A stretch of 52,145 nt of DNA from positions 1 through 52,145 of the forward strand of contig JAFWXL010000033.1 in the NCBI GenBank assembly GCA_017545905.1, in the 5' to 3' direction. This DNA comes from Clostridia bacterium. Its GTDB lineage: Bacteria > Bacillota > Clostridia > Christensenellales > Aristaeellaceae. The notes under the pieces are model-generated. The model worked only from the letters and a program-made list of their open reading frames with translations. It ran no database searches and had not been told where the DNA came from. Made by a program: the position numbers and the translations under genes. Below are positions 17,015-25,672 of this stretch, in pieces (the first letter of the stretch is position 1; each line of letters starts with the position of its first letter).

Positions 17015-18148
17015 TCAGCGCAGCGCCCGCATGGCCGCCGCAGCGCGGTCCAGCGCATCCTCCACCGTTTCGCGTCCCTGCATCACATCGTCAAGCGCCG
17101 TGCACAGCAGGCTGCGCAGCGTCGACGTTCTGTCGTCCCTGTCAAGGCTGGCCGGCCAGATTGCGCCGTCCTGCCAGATGCCCCGCGCGCCCAGAATCTC
17201 CTGCGCCTGCTCGTGCAGGATCACGCAGGCTTTCTGCGCCAGCGCATCCCTGCGCGCATCGCCCCCGGCAAACGCACACACGCCCGTCAGCACGAACGAG
17301 CGCACCGGCAGCCCGACCGCTGAAGGATACGGCACTGTCATGATATCCGCCATATCGCCGGGCAGCGTCTGTCCGTCCACCCAGTCGATGAAGATCGCCG
17401 TCTCTCCGCTGACAAAGCGCTCCAGCGCGTCTTCCCTCGTCCCGCAGCAGCCGATCAGGCCGTCGTCAACCGCATCACGCAGCCACCGCACGCCCGCACG
17501 CATATCCAGGCTGTCCGCCTCGCAGGTCTTTCCATCCTCGCTGAGCAGCATACCGCCAAAGACAGACTGCGTGAGCGCCTCAAGCGCCGCGCTCGTCTGC
17601 GGGGTCGCCAGCCAGATATCCACGGCAGTTTCATCCTGAAGCAGGAACTCCTCCAGAATCTGATAAAACTGCGTCGGATACCAGACGGGATACGTCCTGG
17701 CATCGAGCATATAGTCTAAGCGGTGCTCCTCAAAGCGCCTGCGGTTTACCGCCATCTGCCTGTGATACGCAATCAGCGGCGCCATGAACAGCGCTTCATC
17801 CTCCACGCACAGGTCAAGCACCTGCCGCTGCATCCTCGTCTGACTGCCGATAACCGCCTGCAGCGGCACCAGCATCCCCTCTTTGGCCCACGGCCTTGCC
17901 TCCTTGGGCGCACAGATCGCCAGATCCGGCGCATCGCCCCGCATCACCCGCTCGCGCAGCGAAGCGCCGCCCTCTTCAAGCGTCCACGCTGCATCCGGCA
18001 TCTCCTCGCTGAGCAGCGCCAGCACCTGCCGCGCCTTTCCCTGCGCGAGCGCGCCCTCCTGCACATACAGTTCCATCGTCTCCTGCGCACTGGCGCCCGA
18101 GACAAGCAGCACAAGCAGCATACACACTGCAAGCATTCCCGGTTTCAT
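17015..18148 (-). CDS. Orphan extracellular solute-binding-like protein
   Basis: A 377-residue exported protein. The start MKPGMLAVCMLLVLLVSGASAQ gives a signal peptide and has GGAGGG upstream; the longer open frame upstream covers a terminator and is not coding. The body resembles type-1 ABC solute-binding proteins: a segmented alpha/beta body, APDLAICAPKEARPWAKEGMLVPL near the first lobe, and YPTQFYQILEEFLLQ, then FVSGETAIFIDW and PYPSAVGLPVRSFVLTGVCAF as in sugar- or oligopeptide-binding members. No lipobox is evident and no permease or ATPase gene is adjacent, so its transporter, if any, is elsewhere. The ligand is unknown. Confidence 0.55.
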   Translation of the reverse strand: MKPGMLAVCMLLVLLVSGASAQETMELYVQEGALAQGKARQVLALLSEEMPDAAWTLEEGGASLRERVMRGDAPDLAICAPKEARPWAKEGMLVPLQAVIGSQTRMQRQVLDLCVEDEALFMAPLIAYHRQMAVNRRRFEEHRLDYMLDARTYPVWYPTQFYQILEEFLLQDETAVDIWLATPQTSAALEALTQSVFGGMLLSEDGKTCEADSLDMRAGVRWLRDAVDDGLIGCCGTREDALERFVSGETAIFIDWVDGQTLPGDMADIMTVPYPSAVGLPVRSFVLTGVCAFAGGDARRDALAQKACVILHEQAQEILGARGIWQDGAIWPASLDRDDRTSTLRSLLCTALDDVMQGRETVEDALDRAAAAMRALR

Positions 18149-18224
18149 CGCATACCCTCCCGCATCTCCTCTTGCACCTATGTATATACGGCGGGCGCAG
18201 GATTCATGCCGGATTGCTTTTCCC

Positions 18225-18266
18225 GAAAAAGAAAACAGAGAATCCGTCCCTAAAACGGATTCTCTG
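18225..18266 (-). terminator. Intrinsic terminator of the amino-acid ABC operon
   Basis: A perfect 12-bp stem (18236-18247 with 18255-18266, CAGAGAATCCGT/ACGGATTCTCTG) is followed on the minus strand by TTTTCTTTTTC. It ends the transcript 15 bases after the ATPase gene. Confidence 0.92.
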
Positions 18267-18281
18267 AAATAAAGCCTTGTA

Positions 18282-19019
18282 TCAGAGCATGCTGCGAAGG
18301 AAGGACTGCAGCCTCTCATGTTTCGGACTGCCAAGCACCTGATCCGGCGTGCCCTCCTCGGCGATGACGCCCTGATCCATGAAGACCACCTTATCCGCCA
18401 CAGCGCGGGCAAAGCCCATCTCATGGGTGACGACGAGCATCGTCATGCCCTCCTGCGCCAGATTCTGCATGACGGAAAGCACCTCGCCGACCATCTCCGG
18501 GTCAAGCGCGGAGGTGGGTTCGTCAAAGAGGATGACCTCCGGGTCCATGGAAAGCGTGCGCGCGATGGCCACACGCTGCTTCTGGCCGCCGGAGAGCTGG
18601 CGCGGCTTCGCGCCGACATAGGCCTCCATGCCGACCTTGCGCAGATACTTCATGGCGTTTTCCATGCTCTCCTCGCGGGAGCGCTTCAGAACCTTCATCT
18701 GGCCGGTCATGCAGTTTTCCAGCACGGTCATGTTGCCGAAGAGATTGAACTGCTGAAACACCATGCCCACCTTGGCGTGGTACTGCGGCATGTTGATCGT
18801 CTCGTCGGTCAGAATGTCCTTGCCATGGTAACAGATTTTACCCTTGTCCGGGTTCTCCAGCAGGTTGATGCAGCGCAGCAGCGTGCTCTTGCCTGAGCCG
18901 GAGGAGCCGATGATACAGACAACCTCGCCCTTGTTGGCGGCAAAGTCGATGCCCTTCAGGACTTCGTGGCTGCCGAAAGCCTTGTGCAGGCCTCTGATCT
19001 CAATCACTTGCTCTGCCAC
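18282..19019 (-). CDS. Polar amino-acid ABC transporter ATPase (GlnQ-type)
   Basis: A 245-residue ATPase of the PAAT importer family. Walker A is [11 protein letters not shown], the Q-loop lies in MVFQQFNLF, the signature is [15 protein letters not shown], Walker B is [12 protein letters not shown], and the H-loop is VVTHEMGFA. Length is typical. It begins with GTG behind AGGAGG and overlaps the permease gene by 16 bases, so the two are co-translated. It powers uptake of a polar amino acid bound by the product of the upstream solute-binding gene. The substrate (Gln, Arg, Cys or another) cannot be told from the ATPase. Confidence 0.93.
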   Translation of the reverse strand: MAEQVIEIRGLHKAFGSHEVLKGIDFAANKGEVVCIIGSSGSGKSTLLRCINLLENPDKGKICYHGKDILTDETINMPQYHAKVGMVFQQFNLFGNMTVLENCMTGQMKVLKRSREESMENAMKYLRKVGMEAYVGAKPRQLSGGQKQRVAIARTLSMDPEVILFDEPTSALDPEMVGEVLSVMQNLAQEGMTMLVVTHEMGFARAVADKVVFMDQGVIAEEGTPDQVLGSPKHERLQSFLRSML

Positions 19020-19810
19020 TGTCTGTCCACCTCCTGTTCCTGTTCCTTGCTGACCACGATCTCCGAGCGGCTGTCGCTCTGGGAGCCGCAGATCACGTAG
19101 TTATCCGGGCCGTCCATCTTCTTCTCCACAAAGCGCAGCACGCGGCTGACCGTCACCGTCAGCACCAGATAGATGACAGCGATGATGAAGAAGACCTCAA
19201 AGTACTTATAATACGTGCCCGCAGCGCTCTTCGCCTGGAAAAACAGCTCGCTGACGGAGATGACGTTGAGCACGCTGGAGTCCTTGATATTGACGATCAG
19301 CTCGTTGCCCACGCTCGGCAGGATATTGCGGATCGCCTGCGGCAGCACGACGGTGGTCATCGTCTGCCAGTGGGTCATGCCGATGGAATGCGCCGCCTCA
19401 AACTGCCCCTTGTCCACGGAGATGATGCCGCCGCGGATGATCTCGGCCATGTATGCGCCGGTGTTGATCGAGATGATCAGGATCGCCGCCATGGTGCGCT
19501 CCATGTCGATGCCCAGATACTGCATCGAGCCGTAGTAAATGACCATCGCCTGCACGATCATCGGCGTGCCGCGGAAGACCTGAATATACACGCCGATGAG
19601 CATATGCGCCAGCTTGCGGATTGCACGCTTGACCGGACCCATGCCGCGCGGAATCTCAATCGTGCGGACAATGGCTACAAGCAGACCGATGATAAAACCA
19701 AAGAATGTGCCGGTGAGCGCAATGAGCAGCGTGGTCAGCGTGCCTGAGAGAAACAGGCCGCCATACTGCTTAAGCAGAAAGCCCACCCAGCCAAAGAACG
19801 TAGATGGCAT
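19004..19810 (-). CDS. Polar amino-acid ABC transporter permease
   Basis: A 268-residue HisM/GlnP-type permease. [20 protein letters not shown] is chosen as the start (AAGGAG, 8-base spacing); upstream frame codons fall in the repeat. It has about five membrane segments, the family opening [17 protein letters not shown], and the EAA coupling loop [22 protein letters not shown] that docks on the ATPase. An unusually charged C-terminal tail ([18 protein letters not shown]) overlaps the ATPase start. A single permease gene implies a homodimer. Confidence 0.92.
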   Translation of the reverse strand: MPSTFFGWVGFLLKQYGGLFLSGTLTTLLIALTGTFFGFIIGLLVAIVRTIEIPRGMGPVKRAIRKLAHMLIGVYIQVFRGTPMIVQAMVIYYGSMQYLGIDMERTMAAILIISINTGAYMAEIIRGGIISVDKGQFEAAHSIGMTHWQTMTTVVLPQAIRNILPSVGNELIVNIKDSSVLNVISVSELFFQAKSAAGTYYKYFEVFFIIAVIYLVLTVTVSRVLRFVEKKMDGPDNYVICGSQSDSRSEIVVSKEQEQEVDRQWQSK

Positions 19811-19824
19811 ACAAAAACTCCTTC

Positions 19825-19896
19825 TTGGGGCTATCGCCCCAAACCCCATTTGAGGGACCAGTCCCTCAAACTCCCTTCACCGCTTCGCGGCGTTCT
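19825..19896 (+). repeat. Intergenic hairpin repeat, module Y
   Basis: Hairpin 1 is TTGGGGC-TATC-GCCCCAA (19825-19842). Hairpin 2 is TTGAGGGAC-CA-GTCCCTCAA, followed by ACTCCCTTCACCGCTTCGCGGCG. It has the same order and tail as the copies at 6199 and 236-291, with changed but still paired hairpin arms. It lies between the solute-binding and permease genes of one importer, in antisense orientation. Confidence 0.75.
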
Positions 19897-19974
19897 ATTG
19901 AAAGTATGTAAGCAGACGAAAAGGAAAGCGCTGACGCGCTTCCCTTTGGGAATGAAAACCTATGATTCCCTCCT

Positions 19975-20118
19975 CTGCGCGCAGCGCAGAGAAGAAGGGA
20001 GTCTGAGGGACCGGAGCCTGCCACCGCCAGTGGCGGATACAGGCAGGCGAAGCGTCGGGAATCGCAAGGAGCGCTTGCGCGACTATGCAAGTTCCCCGGA
20101 TCGGCAGCCCTAACGTAA
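19975..20118 (-). repeat. Composite intergenic hairpin repeat, module X copy 2
   Basis: Minus-strand copy of the element at 145-291: the CATAGTCGCGCAAGCGCTCC core, outer arms GCCTGCC/GGCAGGC and inner stem CCGCC-ACT-GGCGG. It then runs into a GGTCCCTCAGACTCCCTTCT tail. Its leading edge, ACGTTAGGGCTGCCG, equals the start of the element after fucO. Together with 19825-19896 it fills nearly the whole 312-base gap between the solute-binding and permease genes. The remaining 19897-19974 holds a GGAAGCGC-GTCA-GCGCTTTCC hairpin and nothing coding. Confidence 0.7.
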
Positions 20119-20122
20119 CCTT

Positions 20123-20923
20123 TTACTCGGAAAGCGGCTGCGCGGCCACAGCGGCGTCCATGAGCGCGCTGCGCTCTTCGCGGCTGATGTTGGCGAGGAT
20201 CGCGTTGATCTTCTCGGTCAGGTCGCTGCCCTTGGTCACGCCCACGGCGATGGCGACGTCTTCCGGAGAGGCCTCAAAGCCCTTGCCCTCTTCGAAGGCG
20301 ACGTAGCCGATGGACGGGTTGGAAGCCATCGCGGAGACAGCGCCCGGACGCTCGGAGATGTAGCCGTCAATCGCGCCGGCAGTCAGCGCAACGATCATCG
20401 CCGGGAAGGTCTCCATGGCCGGCATCTTCTTGACCTTGTCAATCTGATCGATGACGGTATAGTGGAAGGTGTTGAGCTGGCCGGTGATCTTCGCGCCGGA
20501 GAAATCGGCGAGGGAAGCAGCATTCGCGTACGCGCCGTCGTTCATGACGACCACGCACAGCTCGCTCTCGTAGTACGGCTCGGTGAAGTCGATGGTCACC
20601 TTGCGCTCCTCAGTCGGGCTCATGCCGGCGATGATGCAGTCGATCTTGCCGCTCATAAGGCTGGGAACAAGGCCGTCCCACTCGGTCTTGACGATTTCAA
20701 GCTCCATGCCCAGCTCGCTGGCAATGCGCTTGGCAATGCGCACGTCGTAGCCGTCGGCATAGCCGCCCGCAGCAATCGCCACAGCCTCGTCGCTCGGCTC
20801 GCTCTGGGTCCAGTTGTAGGGCGCATAGTTGCATTCCATGCCGACCTTCAGGGTATCCGCCATGCCCATGGCAGACACACACAGCATCATCATGGCCAGC
20901 GCCAGCACCATCATCTTCTTCAT
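20123..20923 (-). CDS. Polar amino-acid ABC transporter substrate-binding protein
   Basis: A 266-residue periplasmic-type binding protein of SBP family 3. The second of two close ATGs is favoured (GGAGG with 8-base spacing). The signal peptide is MKKMMVLALAMMMLCVSAMGMA, with no clear lipobox Cys, so membrane anchoring is uncertain. Family motifs: LKVGMECNYAPYNWTQ, GYDVRIAKRIASELG, WDGLVPSLMSGKIDCIIAGMSPTEERK, DFTEPYYESELCVVV. It binds an amino acid outside the cell and delivers it to the permease-ATPase pair downstream. It is first in the operon and separated from the permease by 312 bases of repeats, which may let it be made in excess. Confidence 0.92.
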   Translation of the reverse strand: MKKMMVLALAMMMLCVSAMGMADTLKVGMECNYAPYNWTQSEPSDEAVAIAAGGYADGYDVRIAKRIASELGMELEIVKTEWDGLVPSLMSGKIDCIIAGMSPTEERKVTIDFTEPYYESELCVVVMNDGAYANAASLADFSGAKITGQLNTFHYTVIDQIDKVKKMPAMETFPAMIVALTAGAIDGYISERPGAVSAMASNPSIGYVAFEEGKGFEASPEDVAIAVGVTKGSDLTEKINAILANISREERSALMDAAVAAQPLSE

Positions 20924-21068
20924 TGTCATTTCCTCCTTGATTTGCAGCTTCCTGCAGGCTGATTATGCAAATCCTTCGCCGCACAGATCATTCTCAATCC
21001 GAAAAGTGAGGACTTGTCAAACCGCTTCGTTCATATTTCCGGTTTTTCACCGGCGTTGCGTGGGTCTT

Positions 21069-21097
21069 ATATTACCGCCTTAACGCGCAAATGTCAA
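21069..21097 (-). promoter_or_regulatory. Promoter of the amino-acid ABC operon
   Basis: On the minus strand, TTGACA (21092-21097), a 17-base spacer and TAATAT (21069-21074). The ~140-base leader contains a CCGGT-GAAAA-ACCGG hairpin. No T-box core or known riboswitch motif was found in it. Confidence 0.75.
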
Positions 21098-21183
21098 TCA
21101 AAATACAAAAAATATCCCCAAATTTTGTAATTTACACAAAATCTAGGGCGTATTCATCCACTTTTTCTAGTCAGGTTCAGCCG

Positions 21184-22854
21184 TTACACAAGCGTCACAC
21201 GGCATTCCCACGGCCTGAGCATGTCCTTGGCGCCCGCGACCTTGTAATTGGCGAGGAGCATTTCGCCGCGCGTATGCGCCGCCTCCTCCAGCGCTGCCTC
21301 CTCACAGGAGAAATTGCAGGCGACCAGCAGCGTCTTTCCTTCGTAGCTGCGCGTGTAGGCAAAGACCTGCTTATCCTCCTTCATCAGCAGCGTGAAATCG
21401 CCGTGTACAATCACCGGATGCGTCTTTCGCAGGGCGATGAGCTTCTTATAGAAGCTGAAGACGGAATCCGGATCGCCGACCTGGCTTTCGGCATTGATGA
21501 ATGCATGATTCGGATGAACCGGCATCCACGGCTGCGCGTCGGTAAAACCTGCGTTTTTGCCCGCGGTCCACTGCATGGGCGTACGCGCGTTGTCGCGGCC
21601 CTTATAGCGGATGCAGTCCATCATGCGCTCCGGCGTAATCTTCTTCTGCTCGATCACCAGCTCCTGCCATGCGTTGTAAACCTCCACATCGCGGGACTGG
21701 GTGACATGGGTAAAGGGATAATTGGTCATGCCCAGCTCTTCGCCCTGATAGATGTAGGGCGTGCCTTCCATCATATGCAGGCAGGCGCCGACCGTCTTGG
21801 CGCTGAGCACGCGGTATTCCTCTTTGTCGCAGCCAAAGTGCGACACAGCGCGCGGCTGATCGTGATTGCTCCAGTAGAGGCTGTTCCACGCCCTGCCGTG
21901 AAGGTGCGTCTCCCAGCGCTCAAAGATACGCTTGAGCTTGACCAGATTCATCGGGCCGGTGGACCACTTGCTCATCTCGCCGTTGTCCAGCGGGCCGTTG
22001 TCGTGCTCTACATGCTCAAACTGAAACGCCATGCTCAGCTCGCTGCCGTCCAGATTCGCATAGCGCAGCGCCTCCTCAGGCGTCAGGCTGCCGGTCTCGC
22101 CGACGGTCATGACGTCGTAATGGCTGAGCACCTCGCGGTTCATCTCCTGCAGGAACTCATGCTCGCGCGGGCCGCAGCTGCTGGGCCTGTGGGGGCCGCC
22201 GTCGCAAAGGAGCATCTCGGGCGGCTTGCCGATCATGTCGATCACGTCCATGCGGAAGCCGTCGATGCCCTTTTGGAACCACCAGTGCATCATGTCATAG
22301 ACCTCGCGGCGCACCGCTTCATTCTCCCAGTTGAGATCCGCCTGCTCTCTGGCAAACATGTGCAGGTAGTATTCGCCCGTGACCGCGTCGTATTCCCATG
22401 CCGGGCCGGAGAACACGCTGCGCTCTCCGTTGGGCACGCCGCCATTGAAGGGCTTGCGCCAGATATAAAAATCACGCTTGGGATTATCCCGGCTCGACTT
22501 GGATTCGAGGAACCACGCATGCTCGGTGGAGGTGTGATTGACCACCAGATCCATCACGATACGGATGCCGCGCCTGTGCGCCTGACTGAGCAGCTCGTCA
22601 AAATCGGCCATCGTGCCCAGCTCCGGGGCGATATCGCGGTAATCGCTGATGTCGTAGCCGCCGTCCACGCCGGAATTCCTGTAGCAGGGATTGAGCCAGA
22701 TGACGTCGATACCCAGCTCCTTGAGGTAATCCAGTCTGGAAATCACGCCGCGCAGATCGCCCATGCCGTCGCCGTTGCTGTCCTGAAAGCTCTTGGGATA
22801 GATCTGATAGACAACCGCTTCCTTGAACCACTGTCTTTTCTGCCCGTTATTCAT
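21184..22854 (-). CDS. GH13 alpha-glucosidase (oligo-1,6-glucosidase type)
   Basis: A 556-residue cytoplasmic GH13 enzyme. KEAVVYQIYPKSFQDSNGDG is the family opening, and VVNHTS is region I. DGFRMDVID holds the nucleophile Asp (about 203), VGETG the acid Glu (about 253) and SNHDQPR the third Asp (about 332). Valine directly after the nucleophile is the residue linked to alpha-1,6 specificity in oligo-1,6-glucosidases and trehalose-6-phosphate hydrolases; alpha-1,4 enzymes usually have Ala there. It likely hydrolyses isomalto-oligosaccharides or a related disaccharide. The start ATG overlaps the dnaX stop by 8 bases with GAGGG before it, so expression is tied to dnaX unless an internal promoter exists. 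No sugar transporter is adjacent. Confidence 0.88.
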   Translation of the reverse strand: MNNGQKRQWFKEAVVYQIYPKSFQDSNGDGMGDLRGVISRLDYLKELGIDVIWLNPCYRNSGVDGGYDISDYRDIAPELGTMADFDELLSQAHRRGIRIVMDLVVNHTSTEHAWFLESKSSRDNPKRDFYIWRKPFNGGVPNGERSVFSGPAWEYDAVTGEYYLHMFAREQADLNWENEAVRREVYDMMHWWFQKGIDGFRMDVIDMIGKPPEMLLCDGGPHRPSSCGPREHEFLQEMNREVLSHYDVMTVGETGSLTPEEALRYANLDGSELSMAFQFEHVEHDNGPLDNGEMSKWSTGPMNLVKLKRIFERWETHLHGRAWNSLYWSNHDQPRAVSHFGCDKEEYRVLSAKTVGACLHMMEGTPYIYQGEELGMTNYPFTHVTQSRDVEVYNAWQELVIEQKKITPERMMDCIRYKGRDNARTPMQWTAGKNAGFTDAQPWMPVHPNHAFINAESQVGDPDSVFSFYKKLIALRKTHPVIVHGDFTLLMKEDKQVFAYTRSYEGKTLLVACNFSCEEAALEEAAHTRGEMLLANYKVAGAKDMLRPWECRVTLV

Positions 22855-24499
22855 CGAGTACCCTCACATTCTCGCGTCCGAACGCGCTGAATACCTTGCT
22901 TAAATTGTCCTCCGCCTGCTTTTTTGCCTCCTGCTGCGCGGCAAGGATGGCCTTGTCCGATTCCTGCACCGTGCCCTCCAGCGCCGCGCGGAACGTGCAG
23001 GGATAGCCTGCCGCAGCGCTGAGCGCCTCGGCGATCTGCGCGCTCTTATCAGGCATGGAGAGCATCTTGACATACATGCCGCCGCTGATCTTGTCAAAGA
23101 CGACCGTGAACAGCCCGTTCTCTCCGCTGATGAGCCGCCCAAAGCGCGCCATGCCGTAGAGCTGGGGCTTCTGCTTGAGCTTTCGGACCGCCTCCTGCCA
23201 GATGCGCTCAGCGTCCGGCGCGGGGCCTGTCGGCGCAACGGCCATAGTCTGCGCCGGCTTCACAGGGCACGAATCCGGCGTATCGTCCGCCGCTGCCGAC
23301 CTGATCTTTTTCGGCGCGGCAACGGCAAGCGCGCCTTCGCGGATCTTTCTTTCCAGTTCATCCACGCGGGCCATAAGCGCCTCCAGCTGCAGGCTCTCTT
23401 CCGGCTCGCATGCACGAAGCGCCGCCGCCTCCAGCGCAAAGCGCGGCTGCGCGGCCCATTTCATATCGGTCTCACTGGCCAGGAACAGATCCAGCATGCG
23501 CATCAGGCGCACATGCGAGGTTCGCCGCGCCTGCTCGACATAGGCCATCGCGTCCTCCTGCGTGACCTCGAGCAGCTGCGCCGTGTGCTCCTCGCCGCAC
23601 ACGTCAGCCAGCATCAGGTTGCGCAGATGGCCGCTCACATCGCGCACAAACACCTGCACCTCGCGTCCCGCGCGCATCATCTCATCAATGAGCTGCAGCA
23701 CGCCGATGGCATCCGCACTGATGAGCCTGTCTGCAAACTCAAAGAGGAAGCGCTTGTCCGCCGCGCCGAGCACCTGAAGAACCAGTGCCTCCGTCAGGCC
23801 CTCGCCATCTTCCTGCGCATAGCCCAGACACATATCCATGATCGACCACGCGTCGCGCATGCCGCCCTCAGCCGCGCGGGCAATGCGCGCAAGCGCCGCC
23901 TCCTCCGCCGCTATGCCGCCCTCCTGCAGCGCTACGCGCAGGCGGTCCACGATCTGATGCGCGGGAATGCGCCCGAAATCGAACCGCTGGCAGCGCGAGA
24001 GGATCGTCGCCGGCAGCTTCTGCGGCTCTGTCGTCGCCAGAATAAACACCACATAGCTGGGCGGCTCTTCCAGCGTCTTGAGCAGCGCATTGAACGCGCC
24101 CTGAGAGAGCATGTGTACCTCGTCTATGATATAGACGCGGTAGCGGCCGCTCTGCGGCGGATACTTCACCTTCTCGCGCAGGTCGCGGATCTCGTCCACG
24201 CCGTTGTTGCTCGCCGCATCGATCTCCAGAATATCGAGGCTGCTCTCGCTCGCCAGCGCGCGGCAGGTCGCGCATGCGCCGCAGGGCTCGCCCCTGTCGG
24301 GATGCTCGCAGTTCACCGCGCGGGCAAAGACCTTTGCCGTGGACGTCTTGCCCGTGCCGCGCGTGCCGCAGAACAGATATGCGTGCGCGATGCGGCTGCT
24401 CATCACCTGTGAGCGCAGGGTTCTGATCACGGCCTCCTGTCCCACAAAATCGTCAAACCGCGCCGGACGGTAGCGGCGGTACAGCGCCTGATAGCCCAT
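22847..24499 (-). CDS. dnaX: DNA polymerase III subunit gamma/tau
   Basis: A 550-residue clamp-loader ATPase that opens the sliding clamp at the replication fork. The start is [12 protein letters not shown] (GGAGG upstream); a longer open frame upstream covers the promoter. The AAA+ domain has Walker A GTRGTGKT (45-52), a zinc module (Cys 64, 73, 76, 79), Walker [13 protein letters not shown], sensor 1 ILATTEP and the arginine-finger region LSRCQRF. Domain III follows (oligomerisation), then a tau-like C-terminal part of moderate length. No frameshift-slippery run for making gamma was noted. It shares a divergent promoter region with an AEC transporter gene and overlaps a glycosidase gene downstream. 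Confidence 0.96.
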   Translation of the reverse strand: MGYQALYRRYRPARFDDFVGQEAVIRTLRSQVMSSRIAHAYLFCGTRGTGKTSTAKVFARAVNCEHPDRGEPCGACATCRALASESSLDILEIDAASNNGVDEIRDLREKVKYPPQSGRYRVYIIDEVHMLSQGAFNALLKTLEEPPSYVVFILATTEPQKLPATILSRCQRFDFGRIPAHQIVDRLRVALQEGGIAAEEAALARIARAAEGGMRDAWSIMDMCLGYAQEDGEGLTEALVLQVLGAADKRFLFEFADRLISADAIGVLQLIDEMMRAGREVQVFVRDVSGHLRNLMLADVCGEEHTAQLLEVTQEDAMAYVEQARRTSHVRLMRMLDLFLASETDMKWAAQPRFALEAAALRACEPEESLQLEALMARVDELERKIREGALAVAAPKKIRSAAADDTPDSCPVKPAQTMAVAPTGPAPDAERIWQEAVRKLKQKPQLYGMARFGRLISGENGLFTVVFDKISGGMYVKMLSMPDKSAQIAEALSAAAGYPCTFRAALEGTVQESDKAILAAQQEAKKQAEDNLSKVFSAFGRENVRVLDE

Positions 24500-24622
24500 A
24501 ATCTTCCTCCACAAGCGGGCTGCGCCTGATCTGCGCCGCCGGAAAGCCCTGCAACTCGGCATTCCGGCGCATGCAGCGCGGCGCCCCGCATCAATTCCAT
24601 TCAGATAAAGAACACTGTGTGT

Positions 24623-24651
24623 AGGATAGCATAAAAATGGCAACTTTACAA
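24623..24651 (-). promoter_or_regulatory. dnaX promoter
   Basis: On the minus strand, TTGTAA (24646-24651), a 17-base spacer and TATCCT (24623-24628). Its -35 overlaps the -35 of the divergent AEC promoter. The ~115-base leader has a GCCGGAA...TTCCGGC hairpin. The small SRP RNA often found next to dnaX was looked for and not seen. Confidence 0.6.
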
Positions 24652-24673
24652 CCATCCGGCTGCGGTGTACAAT
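24645..24673 (+). promoter_or_regulatory. AEC transporter/pepT promoter
   Basis: TTTACA (24645-24650), a 17-base spacer and TACAAT (24668-24673), each one mismatch from consensus. It is 53 bases before the AEC start and shares its -35 region with the divergent dnaX promoter. Confidence 0.75.
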
Positions 24674-24725
24674 AGGCACAGACGTCCGTTTTCCATACCG
24701 TTTTATCCGATGGAGGATTCCGTAT

Positions 24726-25640
24726 ATGAATCTGTTTGCTGTGATCAATCAGCTGATTTCCCTGTTCCTGATGATGCTGCTGGGCTTCATCGCCGCGCGC
24801 GCAGGCATCATCACGCCGGACTTCCGCAAGCGGCTGTCCTCGTTCACCCTCAATACCGCGGCGCCGTGCATCATCATCTCCTCCGTGCTCGAGAGCGAGA
24901 GCAATCCGCTCAAGATGCTGGGCGCAGCAGGCATGGGCGTGTTTTTCTTTGTGATCATGATCGTCTTTTCCGCGGCGATTGTGCGCGTGCTGCGCATAAA
25001 AAAGGAAGAACGCGGTCTGGATCAGCTGATGCTCATCTTCACCAATGTGGGCTTCATGGGTATCCCGGTCGTGCAGTCCATCTACGGACCAAACGGCGTG
25101 GCGCTTCTGTCCATGTTCATCCTGATCTTCAATCTGTTCTTCTTCTCCTATGGCGTGCTGCTGATCTCCTCGAGTGCAAAGTTCAACTGGCGCTCGCTGG
25201 TCAATGCCTGCATCATCGCCGCGCTGGTCGGTCTTCTCTTCGGCGTGACAGGCTGGCATCTGCCCGGCCCGGTGGAAAACACGATGGCCTCCGTCGGCGC
25301 GATGAACACGCCGCTGGCGATGATGATCATCGGCGCGTCGATGGCGCACAGCGACGTCAGAAAGGCGCTCACCAACCGGCGCATGTACCGCGTATGCCTG
25401 CTGAGCATGTTCCTGATGCCGCTGCTCGTTCTGATGGTTGTGCGCTTTATGCCGGTGGACCCGATGCTTGCCGGCATCTGCGTGCTGCTGGCGGCGATGC
25501 CCATCGCCGGCAACTGCGGCATGCTTTCCGACATCTATACCCCTGAAGACATGACCGCGTCCCACTGCGTGATGGTTTCCACGCTGATGAGCGGCGTGTC
25601 GCTGCCGCTTGTGTGCGCGCTGATCGCCGCTGCACTCTGA
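24726..25640 (+). CDS. AEC (auxin efflux carrier) family transporter
   Basis: A 304-residue integral membrane protein of the AEC family (BART superfamily), with about ten transmembrane helices in two inverted halves. Hallmarks include LMMLLGFIAARAGIITPDFRK (helix 1 and loop), NTAAPCIIISSVLE (Pro-kinked helix), FTNVGFMGIPVVQSIYG (Asn-Gly-Pro substrate region) and MPIAGNCGMLSDIY near the end. Bacterial AEC carriers move malate or other organic acids, or small metabolites; the substrate is not predictable here. GGAGG lies 9 bases before ATG. It is followed 32 bases later by pepT, and the two share a promoter and terminator. Confidence 0.88.
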   Translation: MNLFAVINQLISLFLMMLLGFIAARAGIITPDFRKRLSSFTLNTAAPCIIISSVLESESNPLKMLGAAGMGVFFFVIMIVFSAAIVRVLRIKKEERGLDQLMLIFTNVGFMGIPVVQSIYGPNGVALLSMFILIFNLFFFSYGVLLISSSAKFNWRSLVNACIIAALVGLLFGVTGWHLPGPVENTMASVGAMNTPLAMMIIGASMAHSDVRKALTNRRMYRVCLLSMFLMPLLVLMVVRFMPVDPMLAGICVLLAAMPIAGNCGMLSDIYTPEDMTASHCVMVSTLMSGVSLPLVCALIAAAL

Positions 25641-25672
25641 TGGAAATATTCACCGTAAAGGAGATTATGATT

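Noticed and set aside
24500-24660. Small SRP RNA gene next to dnaX
   Set aside because: The conserved GGUCAGG...GGAAGGAAGCAGC core is absent; only short hairpins are present.
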